Assembly (NCBI GenBank): GCA_003556985.1
Contig: PWPZ01000036.1
Coordinates: forward strand, 1 to 8,547
DNA length: 8,547 nt
Reading direction: 5' to 3'
Source of the DNA: Bacteroidota bacterium
Lineage (GTDB): Bacteria; Bacteroidota; Bacteroidia; Bacteroidales; PUMT01
Part shown: positions 1-6,660 of the stretch, piece by piece
How the letters are laid out: each line of letters opens with the position of its first letter
How positions within the stretch are numbered: the stretch's first letter is position 1
Program-made: the position numbers and the translations under genes
The notes under the pieces: model-generated
What the model saw: the letters and a program-made list of their open reading frames with translations, nothing else
Databases searched by the model: none
Told to the model about the DNA's origin: nothing

Positions 1-38
1 AACGCCATTGAAAGGGTGCGTTCAAACATGTTCATCAT
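1..38 (-). CDS. Start of a gene cut by the left window edge
   Basis: On the minus strand the TGA of the RNA methyltransferase (35-37) overlaps an ATG at 36-38 in an ATGA arrangement, typical of translationally coupled genes. The frame stays open to the window edge and reads MMNMFERTLSMA. Three in-frame ATGs (38, 35 and 29) are candidate starts, and an AAAGGA run lies just upstream. If the SD-like run is used, its spacing favours the third ATG. Only twelve codons are visible, so no family can be named and chance openness cannot be excluded. The inference is a downstream partner in one operon with the methyltransferase. Confidence 0.4.
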   Translation of the reverse strand, partial: MMNMFERTLSMA

Positions 39-865
39 TTCCTTTCATTTTGAATGATAACCGGCCTCCTTCTCCTGAATTCCGAGATTATTATGCTGCC
101 GGCCACCGCCATATTCAGTGATTCCGGCGATTTTCCCTTCCCGGGGAAGGGGGGGATACCTATTTTCCGGGTAATGAATTTTTCCACTTCCCCCGAAATG
201 CCCTGTGATTCATTTCCCAAAATAATTAATCCGTGTCCGGGAAGCTCAGCGGAGTAAATATCCGGTGCGCCCGCAAATGCACCGAAAACCGGCAATCCGG
301 CTATTTCCGGCATACCGAAAAAAGTTGCAGGGTCTACGTAGTGGGTCCTGACCCGGAGGATCGATCCCATAGTGGCCTGAATAACTTTGGGGTTGGTTAC
401 TTCAGCAGAGCCACGGGTTAAGATAATATTATCAATCCCAAACCAGTGGGCCGACCTTATCAGGGTACCCAGGTTGCCGGGATCCTGAATATTGTCAAGG
501 AACAGGGTGAGGGAGCCGGCAAGGTTTTCCGGCTCAAATGCCGGTGATGGCATATGAACCACCGCAAGCACCCTGTTGGGTGTTTTAAGACTGCTTATTC
601 TGCTGAGTTCGGTGTCACTGACCTTATGCAGGGGGATTTTGCCGGTGGTTGAATTTTGCCCGCGGCCCGGGAAAACCGTCATGCCTTCACTGAGTCGCCG
701 CTCGCTGAGCCATTCGCCTGTTGCGCAGACAGAATGGATCTCATGGCCGCTTTCGGTGAGTTCATCTACCGCTTTTTCTCCTTCTATTATAAAAAGGCGG
801 TAATGCAGACGGTTCTTTTTTTGTTTTAGCGAATTAATAAATCTTATGATATTCCTGCCTGGCAT
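35..865 (-). CDS. TrmH/SpoU-family RNA 2'-O-methyltransferase (RlmB-like)
   Basis: This is a 276-residue SPOUT-class methyltransferase that should transfer a methyl group from S-adenosylmethionine to a ribose 2'-OH in rRNA or tRNA, in the cytoplasm. Residues 1-105 form the N-terminal substrate-binding domain, starting with the usual Lys/Arg-rich helix and an FIIEG strand (25-29). The catalytic domain carries all three SpoU motifs: NIQDPGNLGTLIRSA at 125-139 (likely catalytic Arg137), LGNESQGIS at 216-224, and ESLNMAVAGS at 248-257. These form the trefoil-knot SAM pocket. Length and start fit the family; the ATG precedes the conserved N-terminal helix directly and has no Shine-Dalgarno. Motif 3 is stretched (IPPFPGKGKSPESLN) compared with the common short IP-G-x-ESLN form. 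Whether the target is 23S G2251 (true RlmB) or another site cannot be told, so no symbol is given. It is divergent from tamL. Confidence 0.93.
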   Translation of the reverse strand: MPGRNIIRFINSLKQKKNRLHYRLFIIEGEKAVDELTESGHEIHSVCATGEWLSERRLSEGMTVFPGRGQNSTTGKIPLHKVSDTELSRISSLKTPNRVLAVVHMPSPAFEPENLAGSLTLFLDNIQDPGNLGTLIRSAHWFGIDNIILTRGSAEVTNPKVIQATMGSILRVRTHYVDPATFFGMPEIAGLPVFGAFAGAPDIYSAELPGHGLIILGNESQGISGEVEKFITRKIGIPPFPGKGKSPESLNMAVAGSIIISEFRRRRPVIIQNERK

Positions 866-873
866 AATAATTG

Positions 874-881
874 CAAATTTG
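874..881 (-). promoter_or_regulatory. Weak candidate -7 box for the methyltransferase gene
   Basis: CAAATTTG matches the Bacteroidota -7 box TAnnTTTG at all but the first base. It lies 8 bases upstream of the ATG on the minus strand, which would give a very short leader. The box is its own reverse complement, and no convincing TTTG -33 partner is seen, so this is tentative. Confidence 0.25.
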
Positions 882-998
882 TCTGATGTCGAGTAAAATA
901 CCTTTTATCTGCCTGAGGCTGATGGTGGTTTTATTCGCAATTAATTTATCTGAAGGTAGTTTCCCATGCATTACATTACTCCTTGCGGATCTTAAGTT

Positions 999-1023
999 GA
1001 TAAAAAAAATTCATGTACATTTC
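999..1023 (+). repeat. First copy of a duplicated promoter-like segment
   Basis: The 24 bases from 999 match those from 1201 at 23 positions, without gaps. Each runs GATA, an A tract, TTCATG, then TACATTT. Here the -7-like box is TACATTTC (1016-1023), one base off TAnnTTTG; the second copy has the exact form. A TTG at 997-999 is a poor -33 candidate (16-base spacing). If active it would start transcription near 1029. Confidence 0.55.
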
Positions 1024-1028
1024 TCCTG

Positions 1029-1178
1029 TAAAAACAAGAGTCAAAATTTCGTGAATAAGTTACAAAATTTTGACAGACAGGAGGAACCGCTTCGCTTTCC
1101 CATGAATTATACATCTGCCTAACATTTTAAAATGATCTGTATACAGCATGTATAATCGACCTTCAGGTCAATTTTTTT
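1029..1178 (+). ncRNA. Speculative small RNA upstream of tamL
   Basis: A transcript starting at the first promoter-like copy and ending at the T-tract at 1172-1178 would be about 150 nt. It would begin with a 10-bp hairpin (GTCAAAATTT 1040-1049, loop 15, AAATTTTGAC 1065-1074) and end with a short hairpin (GACCT/AGGTC) plus seven U. No known RNA family is recognised and no credible protein is encoded. The call rests only on the order promoter, stem, terminator. The same parts could instead be DNA operator sites. Confidence 0.2.
1158..1178 (+). terminator. Possible small intrinsic terminator
   Basis: GACC (1158-1161) pairs with GGTC (1166-1169) around TTCA, followed by AA and seven T. The stem is short (4-5 bp), so it would be weak. 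It lies before the tamL promoter and so could insulate tamL from upstream transcription. Confidence 0.3.
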
Positions 1179-1194
1179 CATCCGTCTGTGTGAA

Positions 1195-1225
1195 TTTTCG
1201 GATAAAAAAATTTCATGTACATTTG
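1195..1225 (+). promoter_or_regulatory. Probable tamL promoter
   Basis: TACATTTG (1218-1225) is an exact Bacteroidota -7 box TAnnTTTG. A TTTTC at 1195-1199 is a fair -33 partner with 18 bases between. Transcription would start near 1231, giving a leader of about 36 bases before the TTG start. Confidence 0.55.
1201..1225 (+). repeat. Second copy of the duplicated promoter-like segment
   Basis: This is the partner of the segment at 999, 202 bases downstream, with 23 of the first 24 bases identical and the same distance from GATA to TACATTT. This copy contains the exact -7 box and is the one nearest tamL. Confidence 0.6.
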
Positions 1226-1266
1226 CCTGCAAAACAGAGCAGGCAGGTGAGATTTAAATTTTAAAA

Positions 1267-3711
1267 TTGAGAATAAAAGTACGAAATACCGGGCGCAATT
1301 TCTCTTTTATTGCCCTTATTTTTATTGCAGCGGGCTTGTTTTCCTGTCGCCCGGCAAGGTATGTGACCGAACATGACTACCTGCTCGACCGCTACAGGAT
1401 TGAGTTGCCTTCCGGTGAAATTGACAGGAATGAACTGAAAGACCATGTCAGGCAGAAGCCCAACAAGAGAATTCTGGGTATGAGATTTCATCTTTGGATT
1501 TACAACATGGCAAATCCTGATAAAGATGGCTGGCCCCATAACTGGTTGCGCCGCATAGGTGAGGAGCCGGTTATCTTTGATCCTTTTGTTACACAGCGGT
1601 CGGTTACGCAGATAGAGCAATACCTTCACATCAGGGGGTATTACAATGCCGCGGTGAACGACACACTGTTTACAAGAAAAAACCGGGCAAGAGTAACTTA
1701 CCTGGTTGATCCCCGGGAAGCCTACCACATTTCTTCGCTGACTTATAAATTTCATGACCGCTGGTTGCAGGGAGTCATTCTGGAAGACACTGTCAATTCT
1801 CTGATAAAGCCCGGAAGCATCTTTGATGTGGATATGCTGAATGCGGAGATGTTAAGGATTGAAAGCTATCTTAAAAACAGGGGTTACTATTTTTTTTCCA
1901 GCCGGGAGCATATCCACTTTGAAGCGGATACCACGGTTGGTAACAGGAATGTTGATCTTACCCTGATAATTAGAGATTTCAGGGAAAGGAGAGAAGGCGG
2001 GGGGATTGTGCAAAGTCCCCACAGGAAGTACCGGATAGGTAAAGTGTATATATTGCCTTCCTACATGCCCCGTGAAGCTATTGACAGGCAGGATGAATAT
2101 TTCAGCGATCTGGATACCATGGTATTCCGGGACATGCATTATCTTTTCAAAGACAAAATGAACGTCAGTGAGCGCACCATTGCACAATCCACTTTCATCC
2201 TGCCGGGAGAGGTTTACAACCAGGAAAATGTAGACCGTACCTACCGCCATCTTTTTGCGCTCCGTCAGTACCGGCTTGTGAACATAAGATTTGCCGAACC
2301 TGCCCGTGCCGCTTATGACTCTGCTCAGTGGTCAGAAAACCGGTCCGGCACCGGGGCAGGACACCTTTCATCTTTAGCGGGCATACATGATCCTGCAGAG
2401 CCATTCCCTGCGGCGGCGCCCGTCGTCCAGTCCCCGGAGGCGACGCTGGATACATGGATTCAGCTTACCCCGTTTAACATGCAGTCGTACACCGTTGAAA
2501 TGGAAGGGACGAATTCATCGGGCGACTTTGGTTTTGGGGGAAGTCTTATGTATCAGCACCGGAACATCCTTGGACGTGCAGAAATATTTGATTTCAGGCT
2601 CAAGGGGTCGGTGGAAACCCTTAGTGAATATTATACCCGCTCCTACAGTAATACTTACGAATATGGAGCCGAAGCGGGATTGCAGATTCCCCGCTTTCTG
2701 CTTCCCATACGGTCTATCAGCTTTGTTCGCCGGTATAACCCGAGAACCAATCTGAGCCTGGCATACAGCTATCAGCAACGGCCCGATTATACCCGGACCA
2801 TTGCCAATGCAGCCTTCGGTTATCGCTGGAGGGGATCCGATTACACCTCCCATATTGTTAATCCCATTGAAGTTAAACTGGTAAGCCTGCCCTTTGCGAC
2901 TCCTCTTTTTGATTCCATTATACGCGACTACAACCTTGAGGCCAGCTTCAGGGATCATCTTGTTACGGAGACTAATTACAGTTTTATCTTCAATAACCAG
3001 GATATCAGAAGCACAAAGGATTTCATATACTTCCGGTTTAATACCGAAACAGCCGGAAACATACTTAATTCACTTAGCAGCCTGTTAGACCGACCCAAAA
3101 AAGAAGACCATTACCGGCTTTTCGGGACCGAATTTGCCCAGTACCTCCGGTCTGATATTGACCTGCGCTATTACAGAATGCTTTACAATGGCAACTCTTT
3201 GGTATACAGGATTTTTGCCGGCGCCGGGTTGCCGTATGGAAATTCAACGGCACTTCCATTTGAAAAGAAATATTTTGCCGGGGGAGCGAACAGTATTCGC
3301 GCATGGCAGGTGAGGTCACTCGGGCCGGGCTCTTTCCACGAGCCAAGGGACAGGTCTTTCCCTAACCGGACTGCGGATATTAAGCTTGAAGCAAATATTG
3401 AATACCGTTTCAGTATGTTCTGGCTGCTGGAGGGAGCACTTTTCATGGATGCCGGTAATATCTGGGCAATTGACCATAATGACAAAAGGGAGGGAGCCCG
3501 GTTTGATTTTAATGGTTTTTATAAAGATATCGCCGTTGGAACCGGAGTGGGTCTCAGGTTTGATTTTTCCTTTTTCATATTCCGGCTCGATATGGGACTG
3601 AAATTACGGGATCCTGCCGAACCCGATGACAAAAGATGGATACACCTGCACAGGGGACTGAATTTTAATAACGACGTTGCCTTCAATATAGGGATCGGAT
3701 ATCCTTTTTGA
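1267..3711 (+). CDS. tamL: TamL-type lipoprotein of the BamA/TamA outer-membrane family
   Basis: This 814-residue Omp85-family protein is predicted to sit in the outer membrane and help insert or export other envelope proteins, normally with the inner-membrane-anchored TamB. A signal peptide ends in a lipobox GLFSC with Cys27, the mark of the Bacteroidota TamL version, followed by a YVTEHDYLL stretch typical of it. Residues about 28-345 form the POTRA region. The barrel runs from about 393 to a C-terminal Phe (IGYPF). The L6-type motif SIRAW (Arg678) follows the conserved AGGAN. The TTG at 1267 is the only usual start between the in-frame stop at 1255 and the signal peptide. Residues about 343-392 are an Ala/Pro/Ser/Gly-rich insert before the barrel. 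The gene downstream is a transporter, not tamB. Confidence 0.9.
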   Translation: MRIKVRNTGRNFSFIALIFIAAGLFSCRPARYVTEHDYLLDRYRIELPSGEIDRNELKDHVRQKPNKRILGMRFHLWIYNMANPDKDGWPHNWLRRIGEEPVIFDPFVTQRSVTQIEQYLHIRGYYNAAVNDTLFTRKNRARVTYLVDPREAYHISSLTYKFHDRWLQGVILEDTVNSLIKPGSIFDVDMLNAEMLRIESYLKNRGYYFFSSREHIHFEADTTVGNRNVDLTLIIRDFRERREGGGIVQSPHRKYRIGKVYILPSYMPREAIDRQDEYFSDLDTMVFRDMHYLFKDKMNVSERTIAQSTFILPGEVYNQENVDRTYRHLFALRQYRLVNIRFAEPARAAYDSAQWSENRSGTGAGHLSSLAGIHDPAEPFPAAAPVVQSPEATLDTWIQLTPFNMQSYTVEMEGTNSSGDFGFGGSLMYQHRNILGRAEIFDFRLKGSVETLSEYYTRSYSNTYEYGAEAGLQIPRFLLPIRSISFVRRYNPRTNLSLAYSYQQRPDYTRTIANAAFGYRWRGSDYTSHIVNPIEVKLVSLPFATPLFDSIIRDYNLEASFRDHLVTETNYSFIFNNQDIRSTKDFIYFRFNTETAGNILNSLSSLLDRPKKEDHYRLFGTEFAQYLRSDIDLRYYRMLYNGNSLVYRIFAGAGLPYGNSTALPFEKKYFAGGANSIRAWQVRSLGPGSFHEPRDRSFPNRTADIKLEANIEYRFSMFWLLEGALFMDAGNIWAIDHNDKREGARFDFNGFYKDIAVGTGVGLRFDFSFFIFRLDMGLKLRDPAEPDDKRWIHLHRGLNFNNDVAFNIGIGYPF

Positions 3712-3720
3712 TATAATTTG

Positions 3721-3753
3721 TTTTGTATAAGCCGCCAAAAAATTGTAATCTTG
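3721..3753 (+). promoter_or_regulatory. Promoter of the NSS transporter gene
   Basis: TTTTG at 3721-3725 and TAATCTTG at 3746-3753 (one base off TAnnTTTG) are 20 bases apart, a good Bacteroidota promoter. The start would be near 3759, leaving a leader of about 25 bases. This implies the transporter is transcribed on its own and not only from tamL. Confidence 0.6.
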
Positions 3754-3784
3754 CTGCTCATTTTTAAAATATAATTCCATTTTA

Positions 3785-5149
3785 ATGAGCAATTCGGATT
3801 TTACCCCCCGCGATACCTTTGGAAGCAAATTTGGAATAATTGCCGCCGCCGCCGGATCGGCGGTTGGACTCGGTAATATATGGAAATTTCCCTATGTGGC
3901 CGGACAAAATGGGGGAGGTGCTTTTCTTATTGTTTACCTTCTTTTTATCATTGCCATAGGTTTGCCCGTCATGATGTCGGAATTTTCAATAGGCCGCCGG
4001 GCCCAGCGAAACGCCATCGGATCTTTCAAGAAGCTTGCTCCCGGATCTCCCTGGTACCTTGTTGGCGTCATGGGAGTGGCTGCAGCCTTCCTTATCCTTT
4101 CCTTTTACAGCGCAGTAGCCGGGTGGACCCTGGAATATATTTCCAAATCGGTTACAAATGCCTTTGCAGGCAAGAACGAGAGTGAATTAAACCTTATGTT
4201 CGGGAATTTTATTTCCGGTACATGGCGACCTCTTTTCTGGCAGTTACTGTTTATGATCTTTACGGTCTGGATAGTCATGGCCGGTATAAAGAAGGGTATA
4301 GAGAAGTATACAAAAGTGCTGATGCCGTTGCTTGTTGTTATTATCATCATCCTCTGCATCCGGTCCCTGACCCTGCCGGGTGCGGGCGAGGGACTGGCGT
4401 TTCTTTTCAGGCCCGATTTTTCGAAGCTGACCACCGATGCCGTTTTGGGTGCCCTTGGTCAGGCTTTCTTTTCCCTGAGCCTTGGAATGGGTACCCTGAT
4501 CACTTACGGTTCCTACATCGGGAAACAATATAATCTCTCCGGTACCGTGATCCAGGTTTCTGCCACCGACACCATTATTGCCATTATGGCCGGAATAGCT
4601 ATCTTCCCTGCCGTGTTTGCATTCGGCATTGACCCCGCAGAAGGTCCCGGACTGGTTTTTATAACCCTTCCCAATATTTTCCAGCAGATGCCCGGGGGTT
4701 ACTTTTTTGCACTGGTATTTTTTGTATTGCTGGCGGTGGCTGCGCTTACATCATCCATTTCAGTACTTGAGGTGGTGGTAGCATATTTTGTGGAGGAATT
4801 ACATATTTCGCGCAAAAGAGCCACAATGATTGCTGCATTGATGATATCGGTTCTTGGTGTTTTCTGTACTCTTTCTTTCGGAGTTATGTCAGAGGTAACC
4901 ATTTTCGGTTTGGGATTTTTCAATTTAATGGATTTTACTGCCTCCAACCTGTTACTGCCTCTGGGCGGACTCTTCATTGTGTTGTTCGTTGGCTGGGTCC
5001 TCGGGGCTGAAAGAAGCCGGAATGAAATATCAAACCAGGGGACTCTCCGCGTTGGTTATTTTCCCGTGTTCATGTTTCTTGTTAAATTTATTGCTCCCTT
5101 TGCAATTACTCTTGTTTTTATTTATGGCCTTGGCCTGCTGAGGCTTTAA
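3785..5149 (+). CDS. Sodium-dependent amino-acid transporter, NSS/SNF family
   Basis: This is a 454-residue inner-membrane protein with about 11 membrane helices. It should import an amino acid with Na+ by the LeuT mechanism. The unwound first helix has the signature GSAVGLGNIWKFPY (24-37), with Asn31 matching the LeuT Na1 residue Asn27. Helix 3 has Tyr108 in FYSAVAGW. Helix 6 has FSLSLGMG (229-236). Helix 8 has AALTSS (319-324), supplying the Na2 ligands Ala319, Thr322 and Ser323. Asp262 in helix 7 lies at or near the LeuT Asn286/Glu290 positions; an acidic residue there goes with chloride-independent transport in bacterial homologues. Length fits the short bacterial (MhsT/Tyt1-like) branch. 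Met235 in the pocket would suit hydrophobic or aromatic substrates, but that is inference. The ATG has no Shine-Dalgarno. It has its own promoter and is followed by hairpins. Confidence 0.93.
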   Translation: MSNSDFTPRDTFGSKFGIIAAAAGSAVGLGNIWKFPYVAGQNGGGAFLIVYLLFIIAIGLPVMMSEFSIGRRAQRNAIGSFKKLAPGSPWYLVGVMGVAAAFLILSFYSAVAGWTLEYISKSVTNAFAGKNESELNLMFGNFISGTWRPLFWQLLFMIFTVWIVMAGIKKGIEKYTKVLMPLLVVIIIILCIRSLTLPGAGEGLAFLFRPDFSKLTTDAVLGALGQAFFSLSLGMGTLITYGSYIGKQYNLSGTVIQVSATDTIIAIMAGIAIFPAVFAFGIDPAEGPGLVFITLPNIFQQMPGGYFFALVFFVLLAVAALTSSISVLEVVVAYFVEELHISRKRATMIAALMISVLGVFCTLSFGVMSEVTIFGLGFFNLMDFTASNLLLPLGGLFIVLFVGWVLGAERSRNEISNQGTLRVGYFPVFMFLVKFIAPFAITLVFIYGLGLLRL

Positions 5150-5161
5150 TTTCTATTTCCT

Positions 5162-5243
5162 CTGAATTTAACAGGGTGTTAAAAGCTCTTTGTCCTTGAA
5201 TTTAAACAAGGCATTAAATTCTTTTTGTCCCTGAATGAAATTT
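5162..5243 (+). repeat. Tandem hairpin repeat, about 2.4 copies of 34 bases
   Basis: TGAATTTAA starts at 5163 and again at 5197, and a partial copy (TGAATGAAATTT) at 5232, with periods of 34 and 35. Each full copy makes a 7-bp perfect hairpin (TTTAACA/TGTTAAA and AATTTAA/TTAAATT) and ends in a T-rich CTTTGTCC or CTTTTTGTCC. The stems differ in sequence but both still pair. They start 13 bases after the transporter stop codon. Confidence 0.65.
5199..5226 (+). terminator. Possible terminator of the transporter transcript
   Basis: AATTTAA (5199-5205) and TTAAATT (5214-5220) pair fully around an 8-base loop, followed by CTTTTT. The stem is AU-only, so it is a weak terminator alone. With the hairpin at 5167-5183 it could form a tandem pair. 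Confidence 0.35.
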
Positions 5244-5341
5244 TTCCGGTATTTTTTTAGTAACTTGAACTGAAGTATCATACCCTGCTATTTTATGAAG
5301 TTAGCATCTGATTTTATTAGATAATTATATACTCTGACTTG

Positions 5342-6145
5342 ATGATCCGGGATTTTTTCAGGGAGTATTTCTGCTTTACCCGACGTGAAAGGAATGGAAC
5401 AATTATTCTTGCCGCAATTATGCTGGCGGTATTAATTTTTCCGCATCTTTACAGCTTTATTTCAAAGCCGGCAATTTATCAGCCCGATCCCCGGCTGGTT
5501 GCCGAAATAAGGGAGTTTTACGCTCCCGGCCCGCATGGCCGGCACCCCGGCGGGACTGCCTCTTCAGATATGGAAAAATTGCCTGGCGGCTTTGTAACAA
5601 TAACAGGTAATTCCGTAAAAATGACTGATAGTTTGGTCATAAAAAATCAATACAGTTTTTTGAAAGAAGACAGCCTTACAGGAAATGCAGTCGGCTCTGC
5701 AAGAAAGTCTGGCAGTGTAAGACAAACAGAAAGTTTAGTAAATAAAATAGATTTAAACTCCGCAGATACCCTTGATCTTATGAAAATACGCGGTATAGGA
5801 CCTGTGTTTTCCCGGAGGATACTCCGCTACCGGGACATCCTGGGAGGATATGTCTTTACGGAGCAGCTCAGGGAAGTGTACGGAATTGATGAGGAACTGT
5901 ATCAAAATATAAGTCCCTTTGTTTTCGCCGATACAGGCAGTGTGGTTAAGCTTCGGCCTGCAACCGGCGGTTTCGGTGAATTGCTCAGGCATCCTTATCT
6001 TGATTATAATCAGGTATCGGAAATTTTCCGTATAAGGGATACCTGTATAATAACTTCGGCCGAAATTCTGTTACAATCACCTGCCTTTTCCGAATCCGAC
6101 ATTGTAAAGCTCAGGCCCTATATGGAGCTTGAACAGGTATATTAG
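5342..6145 (+). CDS. Membrane-anchored helix-hairpin-helix (ComEA-like) protein
   Basis: This 267-residue protein has a short basic N-terminus (FTRRERNG, 12-19) and one membrane helix (about 20-40). A variable linker lies at about 45-133, followed by tandem helix-hairpin-helix units. The first unit (136-195) has DLNSADTLDLMKIRGIGPV, with the DNA-contacting GIGP turn at 151-154. The second (201-262) is the degenerate HPYLDYNQV type. This layout is common in Bacteroidota proteins annotated as helix-hairpin-helix domain-containing; relatives such as ComEA bind DNA outside the cytoplasm during uptake, but the role here is unproven. The ATG at 5342 is preferred over the TTG directly before it at 5339. 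No clear promoter or Shine-Dalgarno is seen. No other competence gene is in the window. Confidence 0.8.
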   Translation: MIRDFFREYFCFTRRERNGTIILAAIMLAVLIFPHLYSFISKPAIYQPDPRLVAEIREFYAPGPHGRHPGGTASSDMEKLPGGFVTITGNSVKMTDSLVIKNQYSFLKEDSLTGNAVGSARKSGSVRQTESLVNKIDLNSADTLDLMKIRGIGPVFSRRILRYRDILGGYVFTEQLREVYGIDEELYQNISPFVFADTGSVVKLRPATGGFGELLRHPYLDYNQVSEIFRIRDTCIITSAEILLQSPAFSESDIVKLRPYMELEQVY

Positions 6146-6345
6146 CAAACTGTCACTGGCTGTGGTTAAAAAACGATATAAATACGATTTAAATATTTTT
6201 AATAACTGTTTCTCCGGTATTTTTCGTAAATTTCAGTTTTAATAAATTCCTGCGGTAATTGTGCGGCAAAATAGTTGCTGTTGAATTGGATAGTAAATAA
6301 ATTATTGTGGATTTGCCATAGTTTGTTCTTATTCCGGATAAAAAG

Positions 6346-6377
6346 TTTTGAAATAAATTTAATTAATAATAATTTTG
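6346..6377 (+). promoter_or_regulatory. Promoter of the bS21-xerC-hpf operon
   Basis: TTTTG (6346-6350) and TAATTTTG (6370-6377) are 19 bases apart, a full match to the Bacteroidota housekeeping consensus. It lies in a 254-base gene-free stretch (6146-6399) that is otherwise AT-rich with no other clear signal. The start would be near 6383, about 17 bases before the ATG. Confidence 0.75.
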
Positions 6378-6399
6378 CGGCTCACAAAAAAATATATAT

Positions 6400-6591
6400 A
6401 TGATCATAGTACCATTGAAAGAAGGCGAAAATATTGAGCGTGCCTTGAAGAAATTTAAAAGGAAATACGAGAAGACCGGCGTTATCAAGGAACTGAGGAA
6501 CCGCCAGGCATTTACCAAGCCATCCGTAAATCGTCGGGAGCAGGTAAAGAAAGCGATTTATGTTCAAAAGCTGCAGCGGGAAGAAGAGTAG
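6400..6591 (+). CDS. rpsU: Small-subunit ribosomal protein bS21
   Basis: This 63-residue, strongly basic protein is a component of the 30S subunit near the 3' end of 16S rRNA. It starts MIIVPLKEGENIERALKKFK, the typical bS21 opening, and continues through the EKTGVIKELRNRQAF segment to a charged helix (RREQVKKAIYVQKLQREEE). Length fits Bacteroidota bS21, slightly shorter than the 71-residue E. coli protein. In Flavobacterium ribosomes bS21 helps hide the anti-Shine-Dalgarno tail of 16S rRNA, which explains why genes in this phylum rarely use Shine-Dalgarno sites. The leader here (6378-6399) is A-rich and has none. It is first of three co-oriented genes, with xerC 69 bases downstream. Confidence 0.96.
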   Translation: MIIVPLKEGENIERALKKFKRKYEKTGVIKELRNRQAFTKPSVNRREQVKKAIYVQKLQREEE

Positions 6592-6660
6592 TTCGTCCCG
6601 TCTGGTTTGTATTCAAATAACAAACTTTCTCCGGGTCATCAGAACATTTTTCCATCGCTT

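Larger units (their letters stand above)
866..1266. other. Divergent intergenic region, 401 bases
   Basis: This gap separates the minus-strand methyltransferase from tamL. It holds two near-identical promoter-like segments (999 and 1201), a perfect 10-bp inverted repeat (1040-1049 with 1065-1074), a palindrome CTGTATACAG (1137-1146) and a hairpin followed by seven T (1158-1178). An open frame at 871-1122 on the plus strand has no recognisable protein features and looks non-coding. The concentration of structure suggests regulation or a small RNA rather than a gene remnant. Confidence 0.6.

Noticed and set aside
871..1122. 83-codon open frame on the plus strand before tamL
   Set aside because: No recognisable domain, no good start context, and it crosses the inverted repeat and promoter-like segment; it looks like chance openness in an AT-rich gap.
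3849..3863. Strong hairpin CCGCCG/CGGCGG inside the transporter gene
   Set aside because: It falls in codons for an Ala/Gly-rich first helix and is explained by runs of GCC and GGC codons in the conserved protein sequence.
6604..6624. Inverted repeat GTTTGT/ACAAAC between the bS21 gene and xerC
   Set aside because: Only 6 bp with a 9-base loop and no T-run after it; too weak to call an attenuator or terminator.
6607..6660. Longer xerC from the TTG at 6607
   Set aside because: It would add 18 residues; from the ATG at 6661 the catalytic residues fall at E. coli XerC/XerD numbering and the length is standard.
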